Positions 31,942 through 41,689 of a stretch of DNA of 57,055 nucleotides are shown here, in pieces. The stretch spans positions 1 to 57,055 of the forward strand of contig JAGXSS010000004.1 of assembly GCA_018334055.1 (NCBI GenBank), given 5' to 3'. Numbering within the stretch: the stretch's first letter is position 1; every line of letters starts with the position of its first letter. The notes beneath the pieces were generated by a model. The model ran no database searches. It was not told where the DNA came from and saw nothing but the letters and a program-made list of their open reading frames with translations. The translations under genes were made by a program, and so were the position numbers. The DNA comes from Peptococcaceae bacterium. Lineage in GTDB: Bacteria; Bacillota; UBA994.

Positions 31942-33270
31942 TTAAAGACGTATTCCCGCACGTTGACAGAGCTTCGCAATCGCCCGATGAGACTGCAACT
32001 TTACTTCTTGGCTGTTGATTGAGTGCAACTTCCCCCCTTCCCAAACCACCCTGCCATCGACCATAGTCAGTAAAACATCATTGCTTTTCAGTTGATACAC
32101 CAACTGCGCATAGATGTCGACTGCGTGTGCCGGCGAATTATGCAGTCCTGCAAGTGAAACTAAGGCCAAATCAGCTTTTTTGCCCACTTCGATGCTCCCG
32201 AGCTCGTCCTCTAGGCCCATCGCTTTAGCTCCGCCCAAGGTAGCCATCTCAAAAACTTTTTTGGCAGGCATAGCCGTTGGTCCGTAATTGGGCTTTTGTA
32301 TAAGAGCGGCCAGACGCATTTCATGGAACATGTCCAAATTATTATTGCATGGTGCGCCATCAGCGGCTATGGAGACATCGACACCCTTCTCTAGCATCTT
32401 GGGAATCGGGGCTATGCCTGAGCCCAGCTTAAGGTTGGATGATGGGCAGTGCACTACCTTGGTACCGCTCGCTGCCAAGATGTTTAACTCGCTCTCATCC
32501 ACATGGATGCAGTGAGCCAGCACCAGCCTGGGACCTGTCAACCCCAGATGCTCAAGATAGCGGATATTCTGCATACCCCGCTCCCGCTCCACAAGAGATA
32601 TCTCGCCCCGGTTTTCGGAAGCATGGGTATGCACCTTGACCTCGTAGTGACGGGATAGGTCCCTCACCTTCACTAGGAGTTCTTCCGTACATGACACGAC
32701 GAAGCGCGGAGAGAATGCATATTGCAAGCGCCCGCCGGCGGTATTGTGCCAGCGCTCTAGAAGGCGCACGCTCTCGCGAACCGAACTGTCGGTGTCCTCA
32801 AGCAAAGACTGTGGAACGCTCCGTCCCCAATCCATCATCACCTTTCCCGCCATAGCGCGCATACCGCAATCGGTAATGGCCTGCAAGGCCGATTCGGTGT
32901 GATGAACCGTTTCCATGTCGATGATCGCTGTGGTCCCCCCTTGGAACAACTCCCCGCAGCCGAGCAAGGCCGAATAGTATATGGAATCAGCGTCATGAGC
33001 CCCCTCCAGTGGCCAGATGCGCAGTTTCAACCAGTCCAACAATTCCATATCATCAGCGCAACCGCGCATGACGGTCTGGCAAAGATGGATGTGGGGCTGA
33101 ATGAGGCCTGGGATTAGAGCCTGCCCGGTGGCATCAACCACTTTATCCGCCCGGTCCCTACTGCCATTAATTTCGACAATACGGTCGCCTTCCACATATA
33201 CCTGCCCGGTAAAGACCTCACGTCGCTCGTTCATAGTAACTATCAGTGCGTTTTTGAACAGAATGCTCAC
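31942..33270 (-). CDS. amidohydrolase, nucleobase/nucleoside deaminase type
   Basis: 442 residues. Deaminase-type metal site: IQPHIHLCQT (near 60), VHTHASEN (near 218), LAHCIHVDE and AADGAPCNN (near 305). The family includes guanine, 8-oxoguanine, methylthioadenosine/SAH and 5'-deoxyadenosine deaminases plus triazine hydrolases, and the exact substrate cannot be fixed; RGCADDMELLDWL resembles the last groups. GTG at 33270 overlaps the stop of the Mo-hydroxylase fragment (GTGA). Given the array it probably deaminates a purine base or nucleoside before oxidation. Confidence 0.85.
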   Translation of the reverse strand: MSILFKNALIVTMNERREVFTGQVYVEGDRIVEINGSRDRADKVVDATGQALIPGLIQPHIHLCQTVMRGCADDMELLDWLKLRIWPLEGAHDADSIYYSALLGCGELFQGGTTAIIDMETVHHTESALQAITDCGMRAMAGKVMMDWGRSVPQSLLEDTDSSVRESVRLLERWHNTAGGRLQYAFSPRFVVSCTEELLVKVRDLSRHYEVKVHTHASENRGEISLVERERGMQNIRYLEHLGLTGPRLVLAHCIHVDESELNILAASGTKVVHCPSSNLKLGSGIAPIPKMLEKGVDVSIAADGAPCNNNLDMFHEMRLAALIQKPNYGPTAMPAKKVFEMATLGGAKAMGLEDELGSIEVGKKADLALVSLAGLHNSPAHAVDIYAQLVYQLKSNDVLLTMVDGRVVWEGGKLHSINSQEVKLQSHRAIAKLCQRAGIRL

Positions 33271-34277
33271 TTAACTATCCCTCTGTCTTCTTGTAACTTT
33301 ATGGCCTGCAAAACTTTTTCCGGGGTAGCGGGCAAGTCGGTGATGCGCACGCCCACGGCGTCAAAAATGGCATTGAGTATCGCCGGCGCAACCGGCAGAA
33401 TAGCGGGCTCACCTATCCCTTTGGCCCCAAATGGCCCACTAGGCTCCGGGTGTTCGACAATGATGGATTCTACCACCGCCATATCCATGGCCGTCGGCAC
33501 TAGGTAGCCGGCTAGGTTTGGGTTTTGGATACGCCCGCAGTTAAGCTGCACCTCTTCTAACAGGGCAAACCCGAGACCCTGCGCCACGCCACCCTCGACC
33601 TGGCCTTCCACTCCGGCGCGATTAATCGCTCGTCCCACGTCATGGGCTGCTACAACCCGTAGCACCTCCACCATGCCGGTTAAAGTGTCCACCTCTACTT
33701 CGGCCATGTGCGTGGCAAAGGCATATGGCCAGTAGGGCGCGCCCTGCCCATTTTCTGGGTCGAGGGCCGTGGTATGCGCCGTAAAGGTCGCCTTTCCCAT
33801 CGTGGTCAGCCCTTCCGCCTTGGCCAAAGCAACCGCCTCCGCCAGGGTTACCTTCCGACCGGGCAAGCCACGCACCTCTATCGCCCCCCCGCGAACCACG
33901 AGCCCGTCCACCGTATTGACGGCGAGCCTAGGTTTAACCATGTCCAGAAGGGGACTCAGCGCATCTAATGCGGCCAACCGCACTGCATTGCCGGTGTTGT
34001 AGGTCTGACGGGTAGCCGCGGTAGTCCCGGTATCGGGGGTATTGTCGGTATCACCTGTGGTCACCGTGATGTCTGACACCTGCAAGCCGAGCACTTCGGC
34101 AGCAATAATGGCGAAGACGGTGCTCGAGCCCTGCCCGCAATCCACCGCTCCTGTTCTCACGGTAGCTTTGCCACTGGGGTGCAACTCGACTATGGCTGAA
34201 GAAATGTCCGGAAAGCCATTGCCGTATCCTGTACCATAAAATACTGACGCCATGCCTATACCCCGTCGTCTAACCAT
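33267..34277 (-). CDS. molybdenum hydroxylase large subunit, C-terminal half (split gene)
   Basis: 336 residues covering the second molybdopterin-binding domain: GYGNGFPDISSA, VDCGQGSSTVF, TGDTDNTPDTGTT and the catalytic Glu loop GAKGIGEPA near residue 285. It begins with MVRRRGIGMAS, the place where a single-chain enzyme passes from one Mo domain to the next. Its ATG overlaps the end of the N-terminal half by 8 bases in a different frame. With that half it would make a complete xanthine dehydrogenase-like Mo subunit. No codon damage is visible, so it may be functional as two chains. Confidence 0.85.
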   Translation of the reverse strand: MVRRRGIGMASVFYGTGYGNGFPDISSAIVELHPSGKATVRTGAVDCGQGSSTVFAIIAAEVLGLQVSDITVTTGDTDNTPDTGTTAATRQTYNTGNAVRLAALDALSPLLDMVKPRLAVNTVDGLVVRGGAIEVRGLPGRKVTLAEAVALAKAEGLTTMGKATFTAHTTALDPENGQGAPYWPYAFATHMAEVEVDTLTGMVEVLRVVAAHDVGRAINRAGVEGQVEGGVAQGLGFALLEEVQLNCGRIQNPNLAGYLVPTAMDMAVVESIIVEHPEPSGPFGAKGIGEPAILPVAPAILNAIFDAVGVRITDLPATPEKVLQAIKLQEDRGIVK

Positions 34278-35538
34278 TAATTTTGCTCACATCCCATCCC
34301 ACCAAGCTGCCTGCCTTTTCCATGGTGGCGCGTAAGCCCACGCCGCTTTCTAAAACCTGCCCGGTGGCCGTAATGCACCCTTCGGTCATGGCGTTTTGCC
34401 AACGGACCGCAAAGGGATGTAGTCCAAGGACTCTGGCGACTTCGTCCATCTGCCCTTCATACGCCACAGCCGGCTGTGCCGCACCAAATCCACGCATGGC
34501 GCCGGCAAATGGATTGTTGGTGTAGACAGCGTAGGCATCTACTTTGACATTAGGGACAATATATGGGCCGGTGGCATGGACCGCTGCTTTACGCAAGACA
34601 TTAGTCCCCCATGAGGCATAAGCACCGGTATCGCCGATGATGGTCGCTTCAACCGCAGTTAGGCGCCCCTCGCCTGTCGCCCCGGTGCGATAATGCATGA
34701 CCATGGCATGTCTTTTACTATGAGCATGGAAAGATTCTTCGCGGGTACATACTATTTTAACCGGTCGCCCGGTGTGCATGGCTAAGAGCGCCGCCTGCAC
34801 TTGCAGGCTCATGTCCTCCCTACCCCCGAAGGCCCCCCCTACCGAGCCGCCTACCACCCGAATCATGTCTTCGGGCATGCCTAGCGCTCGCGACAACTCC
34901 TTGCGGTCCCAATGGGGATACTGGGTAGCGACGTGCAACACTAAAATTCCGCCGTCATCGATTTCGGCTAGGGCTGCCTCGGTTTGCAGAAATGCATGGT
35001 CGACCATCTGGGTGCGATAGGTGTTTTCGACCACCGCAGCCGCCCTCGCCCAGCCTTCTGCCATATCGCCCCGCCTTATCTTGTGATGACTCAAAATATT
35101 CCCTTCCGGATGGACCAAAGGCGCACCCTCGGCCATGGCCGCTGTCGCGTCAAACACGGCCGGCAATTCGACCAGCTCAATTTTGACTTTCCGCAAAGCT
35201 TCCTCTGCCGCAGCCATTGTTTCGGCGGCAACCGCAACGAGCACGTCGTTCACCGAACGCACTAAGTCGCGCGCCATGACCGGCTGGTGGGGAATGATCA
35301 CGCCATGACCGTTGTGCCCGGGGACATCGTTCGCCGTCAACACCGCCCGCACCCCCGGCACCTGCCAGGCATCCGCCAGCCCTATTCCTATGATCTTGGC
35401 ATGGGCCGAGGGGCTGTAAAGCAGTTTGCCATAGAGCATACCGGGCACGCGCAAATCACCCGGATATTTGGTCGCTCCGGTTGCCTTGTCCTTGGCGTCT
35501 ACCTTGACTGGCGAGCTGCCTACCACTTGATCTTGCAC
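34270..35538 (-). CDS. molybdenum hydroxylase large subunit, N-terminal half (split gene)
   Basis: 422 residues: the a/b hammerhead domain (KDKATGATKYPGDLRVPGMLYG) and the first Mo-binding domain (FLQTEAALAE, GGSVGGAFGGREDM, GDTGAYASWG, AMRGFGAAQPA). It ends at VGWDVSKING just before the second Mo domain, which is encoded by the next, overlapping ORF. No dedicated FAD or 2Fe-2S gene adjoins this pair, so it may borrow those of the three-subunit enzyme upstream. Confidence 0.85.
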   Translation of the reverse strand: MQDQVVGSSPVKVDAKDKATGATKYPGDLRVPGMLYGKLLYSPSAHAKIIGIGLADAWQVPGVRAVLTANDVPGHNGHGVIIPHQPVMARDLVRSVNDVLVAVAAETMAAAEEALRKVKIELVELPAVFDATAAMAEGAPLVHPEGNILSHHKIRRGDMAEGWARAAAVVENTYRTQMVDHAFLQTEAALAEIDDGGILVLHVATQYPHWDRKELSRALGMPEDMIRVVGGSVGGAFGGREDMSLQVQAALLAMHTGRPVKIVCTREESFHAHSKRHAMVMHYRTGATGEGRLTAVEATIIGDTGAYASWGTNVLRKAAVHATGPYIVPNVKVDAYAVYTNNPFAGAMRGFGAAQPAVAYEGQMDEVARVLGLHPFAVRWQNAMTEGCITATGQVLESGVGLRATMEKAGSLVGWDVSKING

Positions 35539-35577
35539 TTACTTGCACCTGCCTTGCACGCTACTTTGTTTGTTCCG

Positions 35578-37266
35578 TCAGCCTATGACAGCGGTGGATA
35601 CTAATGTGCAGTTCTGCACATTGACCAAACCGCGACATGTCAGCTTCAACTCGGGGATCACGGGGAGGGCCAAGAAAGATAAAATCATAAAAGGGTCAAG
35701 CCCTTCTTTGACGCCCATAGCATGGGCAAGATCGTTTAGAATCTGCAGGGCTGCGGCAACATCTTCCATGGACCCAAGCGAAAGTAGGCCAGCGAGTGGC
35801 AGAGCAACACTGGCCAGCACATGGCCATCGCTAACCAGCACTACGCCGCCACCCAGTCGTTCAACTTCCCTAACGGCCATGATTATGTCCGCATCGTTGG
35901 TCCCGAGGACGACCACATTGTGCGCGTCGTGCGCCACCGATGAAGCCATCGCCCCTCTAGTCAACCCAAAACCGCTGACAAGGGCTAGGCCTATGGCGCC
36001 ACTTTTGTGGTGGCGGTCAATCACGGCTAGCTTCAGGACATCATTTACAACATCTGCTACGAAATTTCCTTGCGCAATGAGGGGGCGCATTTGCAAATTA
36101 CTCGTGACCACCTGCCCAGGCAGGAGGCCGATGACGCGGGCCACAGGGCCGAGGGCCGGGATGCGGAGCATCTCCTCCGTCAAGGGGGCCATGTTTATAG
36201 TGCATGCTAACGAAGGCTCATGTTTTTCGCTTGCATCATGAAGGGCGCGACCATGCTCCGCCACTAAAATGCCCCGCTTATAAACACTGCTGGGGCGAAA
36301 ATCGTGTAAATTGTCGAGAACCAAGAAGTCGGCTTCGTAGCCGGGGGCTAGGGCGCCTATTGTCTTGAGGCCAAAATATTCTGCGGTGTTGATCGTCGCC
36401 ATCTGGATGGCGACCACGGGACTAAGGCCGGCGGCGACCGCCATGCGCACCAAGTGGTTGATATGGCCCTCTTGCAACAAGAGTGCGGGATGCCTATCGT
36501 CGGTGACAAAGAAGGCACGGCGGGAGGTGTGTGGGGTTACTGCCGGCAGGAGCGCCAGGAGATTCTTGCAGGCCGAGCCCTCTCTAATCATCAAGTGCAT
36601 ACCGAGGCTCAATTTTTCATGGGCTTCGGCTGCATTTACACATTCGTGATCCGAGCGCATGCCGGCAAATACATATCTATGCAGGTCCTTGCCTTGTAAG
36701 CCCGGCGCATGGCCGTCGATGACCATCCCCCGAAACAGCTCCAACTTAGCCATGATTTCCGGCTGATTTTGGAGGACGGAGTTAAAGTCCATCACTTCTC
36801 CTAACCCAAGGACCCGCCTGTGGATTGCTAAGAGCGCAAGGTCATGGCCACCGAGGGTCGCTCCGCCTACGTCCAAAATCGTAGAAGGCACGCAACTTGG
36901 CAACATGAAGTAGACATTAAGGGGCAGCCCCTCCGTTGCCGCAAACAGGTATTCTACGCCCTCCATCCCACAGACATTGGCGATTTCGTGCGGATCGGCG
37001 ATGACAGTAGTAGTGCCTAAAGGCACCACAGCCCGGGCAAACTCTCGCGGTGTAACCATAGAGCTCTCCAGATGCACATGGCCGTCAATAAACCCGGGAC
37101 AGACATACTTACCGGCAAGGTCGTATTCAACTGCGCCGCTATAGTCCCCCCAGCCGAGCACGCGTCCATCCTCTACGGCGAGATGCGACTCCAATATTTC
37201 GCCGGTGAACACATTGACAATTTTGGCGTTTCTAAATACTTCGAGCAAGCTTACACCGCCCTTCAT
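35578..37266 (-). CDS. ade: adenine deaminase
   Basis: 562 residues, Ade/AdeC type, converting adenine to hypoxanthine. Metal motif PGFIDGHVHLESS (near residue 57), ADPHEIANV, DGHAPGLQG and FVTDDRHP are all present, with the C-terminal domain (SSVAHDAHNVVVLG) typical of the family. ATG at 37266 has no clear Shine-Dalgarno; a TTG six codons in is preceded by AAGGGCGG and could be the real start. It feeds hypoxanthine to the hydroxylase encoded upstream. Confidence 0.95.
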   Translation of the reverse strand: MKGGVSLLEVFRNAKIVNVFTGEILESHLAVEDGRVLGWGDYSGAVEYDLAGKYVCPGFIDGHVHLESSMVTPREFARAVVPLGTTTVIADPHEIANVCGMEGVEYLFAATEGLPLNVYFMLPSCVPSTILDVGGATLGGHDLALLAIHRRVLGLGEVMDFNSVLQNQPEIMAKLELFRGMVIDGHAPGLQGKDLHRYVFAGMRSDHECVNAAEAHEKLSLGMHLMIREGSACKNLLALLPAVTPHTSRRAFFVTDDRHPALLLQEGHINHLVRMAVAAGLSPVVAIQMATINTAEYFGLKTIGALAPGYEADFLVLDNLHDFRPSSVYKRGILVAEHGRALHDASEKHEPSLACTINMAPLTEEMLRIPALGPVARVIGLLPGQVVTSNLQMRPLIAQGNFVADVVNDVLKLAVIDRHHKSGAIGLALVSGFGLTRGAMASSVAHDAHNVVVLGTNDADIIMAVREVERLGGGVVLVSDGHVLASVALPLAGLLSLGSMEDVAAALQILNDLAHAMGVKEGLDPFMILSFLALPVIPELKLTCRGLVNVQNCTLVSTAVIG

Positions 37267-37300
37267 TTATGTCTTGACTATGTCTTGGTAGGCCGACGCC

Positions 37301-38167
37301 TTATGGTGCGCTTAACTCTGGGACTAACTGAAAGAACAACTCCTCGGCCACCCCTCGTATGGCTTCACGCTTGTACGTAGCGCTGGCCCGCCGCCCTAAT
37401 TTTTGGGCAACCGTGTCCTGCACAGCCTGCAGGCATGCGGCAACGACCGCCCTATCAAGTGGTTTATGGAGTAAGGCGGCCTCAGCCTCCAGAGCCCGAA
37501 AGACAGTCGCCCCAACTGCGCCTAAGGCCAGACGCGCCTCGGTTACCAGACCGTCCGCACTTAGCACCAACAGTCCTGCCATGCTGATGCGGGCGATGGC
37601 CATGGCCTTGCGCCGCCCCAACTTGACGAAGGCGCTGCGTGCACGCGGTGCAGGGAGCGAAAAGTTAATCTCCGCAATCATCTCTCCGGGCAGCAAAGTG
37701 TTAATACCCACCCCGGCCAACAAGTCCTCGATTGCCAGGCTACGGCTACCGTCCCTGCTGACCACCTGAGCTTTGGCTCCCAGAGCTATGAGCGGCGGGA
37801 TACTGTCGGCGGCGGGAGAGGCATTGGCCAAGTTACCCCCTATGGTTCCTTGGTTACGTATTTGCACCGATCCCACCTGCCGGGCCGCCTGCGCCAATGC
37901 GGGGGCATGCCTTACCACCAGTGGATTGCGGGCTACTTGATTAAAGGTAGTCATGCATCCTACATGCAGAGTATCATGCCGTAGCTTGATATAGCTTAAT
38001 TCGCCGAACCGCGACAAATCAACCAATGTGCGCGGGGAAACCCGCCCCTCGCGCATTTGCACTATTAAATCTGTGCCCCCTGCCAAGAGCTTGGCCTCAG
38101 GGTCAGCAGCCAGTATATCTAAGACTTCTGACATTGCCCTTGGGGAGACGAAGTTGCACCTATTCAC
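37301..38167 (-). CDS. molybdenum hydroxylase FAD subunit
   Basis: 288 residues, CoxM/XdhB type. FAD-binding signatures KLLAGGTDLIVQMREG (near 35) and the GTIGGNLANASPAADSIPPL segment (near 105), then the C-terminal CO-dehydrogenase flavoprotein domain. GTG at 38167 is preferred (GGCGGGG just upstream); a TTG at 38197 would overlap the Mo-subunit stop. It takes electrons from the 2Fe-2S subunit to NAD or another acceptor. Confidence 0.9.
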   Translation of the reverse strand: MNRCNFVSPRAMSEVLDILAADPEAKLLAGGTDLIVQMREGRVSPRTLVDLSRFGELSYIKLRHDTLHVGCMTTFNQVARNPLVVRHAPALAQAARQVGSVQIRNQGTIGGNLANASPAADSIPPLIALGAKAQVVSRDGSRSLAIEDLLAGVGINTLLPGEMIAEINFSLPAPRARSAFVKLGRRKAMAIARISMAGLLVLSADGLVTEARLALGAVGATVFRALEAEAALLHKPLDRAVVAACLQAVQDTVAQKLGRRASATYKREAIRGVAEELFFQLVPELSAP

Positions 38168-38193
38168 CCTAACCCCGCCTTTCGCCAAATTTA

Positions 38194-40452
38194 TCAACCA
38201 TCTTGCAGCCCAGCCAAGACGCGTTCAATGGTAGCCGGTAGTTCAGTAACTCGCACCTTGACGGCGTCGTAGATGGCATTGGTGATGGCCGGAGTAATCG
38301 ATATACAGACTACCTCCCCCACCCCCTTGGCCCCAAAAGGACCGGTCTTCTCTACCACCTCGACCACAGTGGTAGATATTGGGGGGGTATCCATGGCCGT
38401 GGGAATGATGTAATTATTAAAATTGAGTGTACGCACCATTCCTTGGTCGATGATAATATCCTCGGTCAGCGCGTAACCCATGCCCATAACTGCACCACCC
38501 TCGGACTGACCCTCTAAACCTTGCAAATTAATGACCCGCCCGGCATCAGATACGGCACTGATTCGTAGGACCTCCACCTGCCCCGTCATGGTATCTACTT
38601 CCACTAAGGCCACATGGGCATTGGTGCCAAAAACTAAATGGGGCAGGCCATAGACTGAGGGAACCTCCTCCGTGGCCTTGGGGGCGTCAAAGCGCCCTGA
38701 GGCATAGCATGTCTGCCCATTTTGCAGCAACAAGGCGGCCACATCAAGGTAGGACAGGATCGCATCCCCCGCGCGAACCTCCGCTTCCCCCAACTCTACC
38801 TCCTCCACATCAACCACTAGCCTGGCACTGATACCCTGCTCCACTAACTCAACGACCTTCGTGGCAGCATCGATGATGGCATTGCCGGCCACATAGATGG
38901 AACGCGAGGCGGTTGACGTGCCTGAATCCGGAGTCTCCCCGGTATCACCCGTGACAACCTCTACTTGGTCGACGCTACATCCGAGGACCTCGGCGGCCAT
39001 TTGGGCGAAGGCGATGGTATTGCCCTGGCCTATCTCCGGACAACCCACCCGCACGCGGAAAAACCCACTGGGCAAGAGCTCCACGCTAGCCGCCCCAAAG
39101 TCCGGCATCCGAAAGCCCAATCCGCAGCCTTTAATAGCCGCCGCCAAGCCGACTCCCCTTTTTTTCCACGGTCGAGAAGGCTCGGCCTTGTAGGTTTCGC
39201 GCTGCGACCACAATTCGGTCTGTCCTGCCGCCTGCAGAGTCTGCACCGGACCCATGGCCGTCACGAGGAGACTTCCTAGAGCACCCTTATCGCCATCCTT
39301 TAACCCGTTCTTAAGACGGATGTCTAAGCGGTCTAGGCCTAACTCCTCCGCGAGAATATCCATTTGTGTTTCCATGGCGAAGGTGACTTGGTTAACACCA
39401 AAGCCGCGCATCGCCCCACTTATGGAATTGTTGGTGTAAACACAGTGACCTTCCACCTTGACATTGGGCACCCGGTACGGCCCGCTGCAATGCTCCATGG
39501 CCGAATGTAGGATGGTCCCTCCCAGAGAGGCATAGGCACCGGTATCTGAGATAATGGATACTTCATGGGCCAGTAAGGTGCCATCTATGGAAGCCCCCGT
39601 CTTCATACGGACAATCATCGGGTGCTTCTTCCACCCCGTGACCATTGATTCTTCCCGGCTCAGCACTAACTTGACGGGACGCTTGGTGTTTAGGGCCAAG
39701 AGGGCGAGATAGATTTGCACGGTGATCTCATCCTTGCCGCCAAAGCCGCCGCCCACTAGACTTGACACCATGCGGACCTTATCTCTCTCCAGACCTAGTG
39801 CACGCGCCACCTGAATGACATCCCGATCGGGGTACTGGGCACCGCAGTAGACGGTGAGCACCCCGTCTGCGCCGAACATCGCCATACCGCCCTCGGTCTC
39901 TAAGAAGGCGGAGATGGGGCGCGAGGTGCGATACTCTCGCTCCACCACCACGGCGGAATCAGCAAAAGCGGCCTCGACATCGCCATGATGTACCTTGCTG
40001 TGCCGCAGAACATTACCCTTCGCATGTATGGCTGGAGAGCTCTGCTGCATGGCCACCTCCGGGTCAAAGACTCCGGGTAAAAGCTCGTATTCCACCTTAA
40101 TCAACTCCAAAGCATGAGCGGCCGCCTCTTTGCTTTCGGCAGCCAACACCGCCACCGCATCCCCCACAAAACGAACCTTATCACTACATAACACCGGCTG
40201 GTCTTGTACCACGATGCCGTAAGCATTTAGCCCAGGAACATCGTGATGGGTGAGCACCGTGACCACACCGGGGCAAGCCACAGCCTCGGAAATGTCAAGG
40301 CTCTTGATCAGGGCGTGGGGATGGGGGCTGCGCAATACTCTCCCCCAGAGCATGTTCGGCATACTGAGATCCGACATATACCGAGCTTCTCCGGTAACTT
40401 TTGTCCAAGCATCCTGTCGTGGGATGGGCTTGCCAATCCAGCGCAGGTTCAT
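38194..40452 (-). CDS. molybdenum hydroxylase Mo-binding subunit (xanthine dehydrogenase type)
   Basis: 752 residues, complete: TGEARYMSDLSMPNMLWG, FLETEGGMAMF, GGGFGGKDEIT, AMRGFGVNQVTF, CPEIGQGNTIAF, TGDTGETPDSGTST and the catalytic Glu loop GAKGVGEVVC (near 712). With the FAD and 2Fe-2S subunits on either side it forms a purine hydroxylase or xanthine dehydrogenase. Substrate preference cannot be read. The ATG follows an AAGGGGGGAAGG-type site. Confidence 0.93.
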   Translation of the reverse strand: MNLRWIGKPIPRQDAWTKVTGEARYMSDLSMPNMLWGRVLRSPHPHALIKSLDISEAVACPGVVTVLTHHDVPGLNAYGIVVQDQPVLCSDKVRFVGDAVAVLAAESKEAAAHALELIKVEYELLPGVFDPEVAMQQSSPAIHAKGNVLRHSKVHHGDVEAAFADSAVVVEREYRTSRPISAFLETEGGMAMFGADGVLTVYCGAQYPDRDVIQVARALGLERDKVRMVSSLVGGGFGGKDEITVQIYLALLALNTKRPVKLVLSREESMVTGWKKHPMIVRMKTGASIDGTLLAHEVSIISDTGAYASLGGTILHSAMEHCSGPYRVPNVKVEGHCVYTNNSISGAMRGFGVNQVTFAMETQMDILAEELGLDRLDIRLKNGLKDGDKGALGSLLVTAMGPVQTLQAAGQTELWSQRETYKAEPSRPWKKRGVGLAAAIKGCGLGFRMPDFGAASVELLPSGFFRVRVGCPEIGQGNTIAFAQMAAEVLGCSVDQVEVVTGDTGETPDSGTSTASRSIYVAGNAIIDAATKVVELVEQGISARLVVDVEEVELGEAEVRAGDAILSYLDVAALLLQNGQTCYASGRFDAPKATEEVPSVYGLPHLVFGTNAHVALVEVDTMTGQVEVLRISAVSDAGRVINLQGLEGQSEGGAVMGMGYALTEDIIIDQGMVRTLNFNNYIIPTAMDTPPISTTVVEVVEKTGPFGAKGVGEVVCISITPAITNAIYDAVKVRVTELPATIERVLAGLQDG

Positions 40453-40470
40453 GCCGCCTTCCCCCTTTCC

Positions 40471-40947
40471 TCAACCTTCTAAGCGCGCCGAAGCTGCCGT
40501 CTGCACGGCCTTAATTATCTTGATGTATCCGGTACATCGGCACAGATTGCCCGCAATCGCTTCTTTAATTTCGGCTTCGGTGGGATTCTGTTTTTCCATA
40601 AGCAAGGCCTTGGCCGATATTATCATGCCGGGAGTACAGTACCCGCACTGCACCGCTCCTTCGGTGACAAAGGCCGTTTGCAGGGGATCTAGCTTACCAC
40701 CAGCCGCCAAGCCCTCAATGGTCAGAACGCTTCGCTCGGCAACTTGCCCGATCAACACCAAGCAAGAATTAACGGCGCGGCCATCAAGCAAGACCGTGCA
40801 AGCCCCACATTCTCCCTGTCCGCAGCCCTCCTTGGTTCCGGTAAGATCCAGTTGTTCGCGCAAAACATCGACTAAGCGCTCTCCCGGATGGCAGTGAATT
40901 TCCACAGGCGAGTTATTAAGCGTAAAACAAATTCTCTCCCTTTCCAT
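40471..40947 (-). CDS. molybdenum hydroxylase 2Fe-2S subunit
   Basis: 158 residues with the two [2Fe-2S] sites of the family: plant-type CGQGECGACTVLLDG (near 43-55) plus a Cys in NSCLVL, and the helical-bundle site CGYCTPGM with CRCTGY (near 100-140). Small electron-transfer subunit of the hydroxylase, encoded first in the three-gene set. The ATG follows GGGGGG about 8 bases upstream. Confidence 0.94.
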   Translation of the reverse strand: MERERICFTLNNSPVEIHCHPGERLVDVLREQLDLTGTKEGCGQGECGACTVLLDGRAVNSCLVLIGQVAERSVLTIEGLAAGGKLDPLQTAFVTEGAVQCGYCTPGMIISAKALLMEKQNPTEAEIKEAIAGNLCRCTGYIKIIKAVQTAASARLEG

Positions 40948-40959
40948 TGTCCACCCCCC

Positions 40960-41688
40960 TTACTTCCTCACCAAAGTAAATTCATATTTATCGCTACGAT
41001 AGTATTGTCGCCCGAAGTTTATGGCCCGGTCATTAGCATCGTACAGCACACCCTCCATCAAGATCATGGGAGTAAGGACGTCGACTTCCAGCAACTTGGT
41101 CACCGCCTTTGGTGGTAGTACAGCGATCACGCTCGAAACAAATTGCTTGGGCCTGTGCGAGGTGAATTTTCTAAAAAATTCGGTCAAAGAGCTGCACCAT
41201 TCACGGCCCACCAGCAGCCTTTCCTTGCCAAGCACCCAGAGGGGTATGACATCCCAGCAATAAATAACTGGTATTCCGTCCGCTAACCGGATGCTCTCGA
41301 TGATATATCCTTCTGAATCATCCTCCAATTCCAAAGACCTAGAAATGCGTAGTTCAAGTCTATCCTGGTAGATGCGAATCACCTTGTCTTCGGCCTTCCT
41401 GCCGGCGCTCTCAATGGTGTGATAGAGACTGTCTAGCTTCTCCATGCCGGCGACGACCTTGGAGGGCTGCTTTTTGACGAATGACCCAACGCCGTGCCTG
41501 CGCAGCAACAGTCCTTCTCTTTCAAGCACTGAAAGCGATTCCCGTAGGGTACCTCGACTCACGCCCATCTCGCTGGCCAACACCGGCTCGGTCGGAAGTT
41601 GCTGGCCAGACGGATACATACCTAGAAAAATCCTCTGTTTGATTTCACTGGCAACCTCGACATGCAAAGGGGCTCTGGAGCGATGCAT
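40960..41688 (-). CDS. GntR-family regulator (HutC/UTRA type)
   Basis: 242 residues: N-terminal GntR winged helix (QLPTEPVLASEMGVSRGTLRESLSVLEREGLLLRRHGVGSFV in its pattern, about residues 25-68) and a C-terminal UTRA ligand domain (residues 95-240). It sits inside the catabolic array between ssnA and the hydroxylase genes, so it is the obvious candidate regulator, with a purine or derivative as ligand (inferred). A palindrome lies 28 bases upstream of its start within ssnA. Confidence 0.9.
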   Translation of the reverse strand: MHRSRAPLHVEVASEIKQRIFLGMYPSGQQLPTEPVLASEMGVSRGTLRESLSVLEREGLLLRRHGVGSFVKKQPSKVVAGMEKLDSLYHTIESAGRKAEDKVIRIYQDRLELRISRSLELEDDSEGYIIESIRLADGIPVIYCWDVIPLWVLGKERLLVGREWCSSLTEFFRKFTSHRPKQFVSSVIAVLPPKAVTKLLEVDVLTPMILMEGVLYDANDRAINFGRQYYRSDKYEFTLVRK

Positions 41689-41689
41689 G

